6,776 nucleotides of DNA from Candidatus Aminicenantota bacterium (GTDB taxonomy: Bacteria; Acidobacteriota; UBA4820; DSQY01). This document shows, one piece after another, positions 5,681 through 6,776 of this stretch. The position numbers and the translations under genes are program-made. Within the stretch, counting starts at the first letter, position 1. Each line of letters begins with the position of its first letter. Under the pieces are notes generated by a model. It did not search any database, had not been told where the DNA came from, and saw only the letters and a program-made list of their open reading frames with translations. The stretch lies in the NCBI GenBank assembly GCA_027365515.1, contig DAHXMK010000194.1, positions 1 through 6,776 on the forward strand, read 5' to 3'.

Positions 5681-6337
5681 ATGTCACCAAAAACGATTAG
5701 CGCCACGGCCACGAGGCAGCTCTTATGGATTGTCTGTGGAGTGGCCCTGTTGACGACTCTCGTCATCGCCGTATCGTGGCTCGCTTCTGGAAGCGGCGGA
5801 GAGACGACGCCGGCGGGGCAACCGCCCAAGATTACGACCACGGAAACGGCCGCCAGGCCGGTATTCCAGCCCGAGATGCCCGCCCCTGGCTCGCAGCGTG
5901 GCACTCAGCCGGCCCCCCAGATCGCCGAGGAACAACCGCCCGTTTCCACCCGTGCGGGACAACCAAGCGCGCCTGAACAAGAGGCCGCCACCCCGCCGAG
6001 CCCGAGTGAACAACCTTCTCCTGCTCCAGTTCCAGAAGCTTCTCCTGAAACCGCGCTGGCCGAGACATCCGCGGCTCCGGCAGCCGCTGCAAGCGCGCCT
6101 GATCACAGTTCACAGACCGGTTACGGAGTCCAGCTCGGCGCCTTCGGCGAGGAGGCAAACGCGAGAGATTTGGCCTCCAGGCTTAAGGCCCAGGGCTACA
6201 AGACTACCCTGGCGCCAAAGGGAAAAGTCACACGAGTAATAGTGACCGGCCCGAAGACCCGCGCCGAAGCCGAAGCTCTTCGGGACGCTCTGAAAAAGAA
6301 AGGCTTCCCGCAGGCGGCGGTGGTCACGCTTCCCTGA
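5681..6337 (+). CDS. membrane-anchored SPOR-domain protein
   Basis: The 218-residue protein has a short cytoplasmic start and one membrane anchor (about 13-35). A low-complexity periplasmic linker rich in Pro, Ala, Glu, Ser and Thr follows (about 38-145), then a C-terminal SPOR domain (about 147-217) opening YGVQLGAFGEEANARDLASR and containing RVIVTGP (185-191). SPOR domains bind glycan strands of peptidoglycan stripped of stem peptides, usually at the division septum, so the protein probably acts at the cell wall. The layout resembles FtsN and DedD, but neither can be assigned by name. The ATG is preceded by GGAGG (5672-5676) with a 4-nt gap. It is the last gene of the cluster, 17 bp after the DUF4388 gene. 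Confidence 0.88.
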   Translation: MSPKTISATATRQLLWIVCGVALLTTLVIAVSWLASGSGGETTPAGQPPKITTTETAARPVFQPEMPAPGSQRGTQPAPQIAEEQPPVSTRAGQPSAPEQEAATPPSPSEQPSPAPVPEASPETALAETSAAPAAAASAPDHSSQTGYGVQLGAFGEEANARDLASRLKAQGYKTTLAPKGKVTRVIVTGPKTRAEAEALRDALKKKGFPQAAVVTLP

Positions 6338-6381
6338 AGAACATTTTCCCAGGCCTCATGAACAATCACGAGACCGGCAAC

Positions 6382-6419
6382 GGCGCCAGCGTCAAGAGAA
6401 GTTCTGCTGACGCCGCGCC
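6382..6419. terminator. possible hairpin terminator between convergent genes
   Basis: The segment 6382-6394 (GGCGC..GCGTCA) pairs with 6408-6419 (TGACGC.GCGCC) through two stem blocks of 6 and 5 bp with a small internal bulge; the loop contains AGAAGTTCT, which can extend the stem. It lies 45 bp after the SPOR stop codon and touches the stop codon of the opposite gene, where a bidirectional terminator would be expected. Neither side shows a clear T-run, so an intrinsic terminator is not certain. Confidence 0.4.
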
Positions 6420-6776
6420 TCACATTCCTTTGTTGAAGAATATGCACCCCTCGACGCCGGCGCCCACCTTCCCTGCCTTCACTCCAGCCGTCGCCTTTAT
6501 TCCCAGACCGCACTTGCTGTCGTACACCAGTTCCACCTTCTCGCTGATGTTCGCCGGGCTTTCGACACCGGTGGACTCCTTTATCACGGAAGCGGCATCC
6601 ACACCCACGCCCACGGAAACGGCGTAACTGCCGTCAGTGGGGTTGAACTCGGCCGAACCGGTGAACATCCCCTTGGAGCCCTCCGCGCTGATCTTGCCTG
6701 AGGTATCCACGTTTATGGAGTCGCTTCCAACCTTTGTGGTCGTTTCGTCCTGCGTTTGCACTTGGCCATCCTGGCT
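6420..6776 (-). CDS. unrecognised protein, C-terminal part, cut by window edge
   Basis: The frame is open from the right edge to a TGA at 6422-6420 and gives 118 residues without a start that must be used; a GTG at 6761 is possible but has no visible ribosome binding site. I recognise no family. The segment is rich in Gly, Ser, Val, Ala and Thr with alternating polar and hydrophobic residues (YAVSVGVGVDAASV, and ATAGVKAGKVGAGVEG near the end), suggesting beta strands or a glycine-rich helical hairpin. It has two cysteines, in YDSKCGLG and EGCIFF. Such composition suits the tail of a secreted or surface protein, but that is inference. It converges on the SPOR gene and is not part of the operon. 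Codon-like composition and lack of stops support coding, though the GC-rich context makes chance frames longer. Confidence 0.6.
   Translation of the reverse strand, partial: SQDGQVQTQDETTTKVGSDSINVDTSGKISAEGSKGMFTGSAEFNPTDGSYAVSVGVGVDAASVIKESTGVESPANISEKVELVYDSKCGLGIKATAGVKAGKVGAGVEGCIFFNKGM

Overview
The window is GC-rich (roughly 60%) bacterial DNA. It has two parts: about 1.27 kb of gene-free, repeat-packed DNA (1-1270), then a compact rightward cluster of five genes (1332-6337). A sixth gene enters from the right edge on the opposite strand (6420-6776). The cluster points to an envelope-bearing, probably Gram-negative bacterium: a long-form NfeD protease with signal peptide, a slipin, a GAF-GGDEF signalling enzyme, a DUF4388 protein and a membrane-anchored SPOR protein. 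DUF4388 proteins and GGDEF domains with a GHxxGS motif are, from memory, typical of deltaproteobacterial/Myxococcota, Acidobacteria-like and uncultured lineages. No phylogenetic marker is present, so the taxon is a guess.

The left region carries at least three kinds of repeat. At 163-289 there is a REP-like array of 13-bp units with two perfect 39-bp hairpin-forming copies. At 520-561 there is a palindromic copy of the widespread 'GTCATTGCGA...GAAGCAATCTCG' interspersed repeat. At 741-1218 there is a 478-bp inverted repeat: two 191-bp arms in strict register around a 96-bp loop. Its inner 100 bp differ at one position, its outer 69 bp at twelve, and all thirteen differences are transitions. 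I see no credible gene or RNA gene in this region.

A promoter (TTGACA, 17-bp spacer, GATACT; 1277-1305) sits just before the cluster. The genes are nfeD (1332-2720), a slipin overlapping it by 13 bp (2708-3475), a GAF-GGDEF protein 9 bp later (3485-4543), a GTG-started DUF4388 protein (4578-5663) and a SPOR-domain protein (5681-6337). Spacings of -13, +9, +34 and +17 bp suggest one operon. NfeD and slipin are a known protease/membrane-scaffold pair.

The most interesting point is the GGDEF domain. It keeps the signature, the metal-binding aspartate and the RxxD inhibitory site, but has serine where PleD has Asp344, a guanine-contacting residue. That substitution is the hallmark of Hypr GGDEF enzymes, which make 3',3'-cGAMP as well as or instead of cyclic di-GMP. 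The operon may therefore link a membrane-microdomain protease pair to cGAMP or cyclic di-GMP signalling. Also notable are a sharp local AT-rich codon patch in the slipin gene (2783-2923) and the unrecognised, edge-truncated gene on the minus strand.
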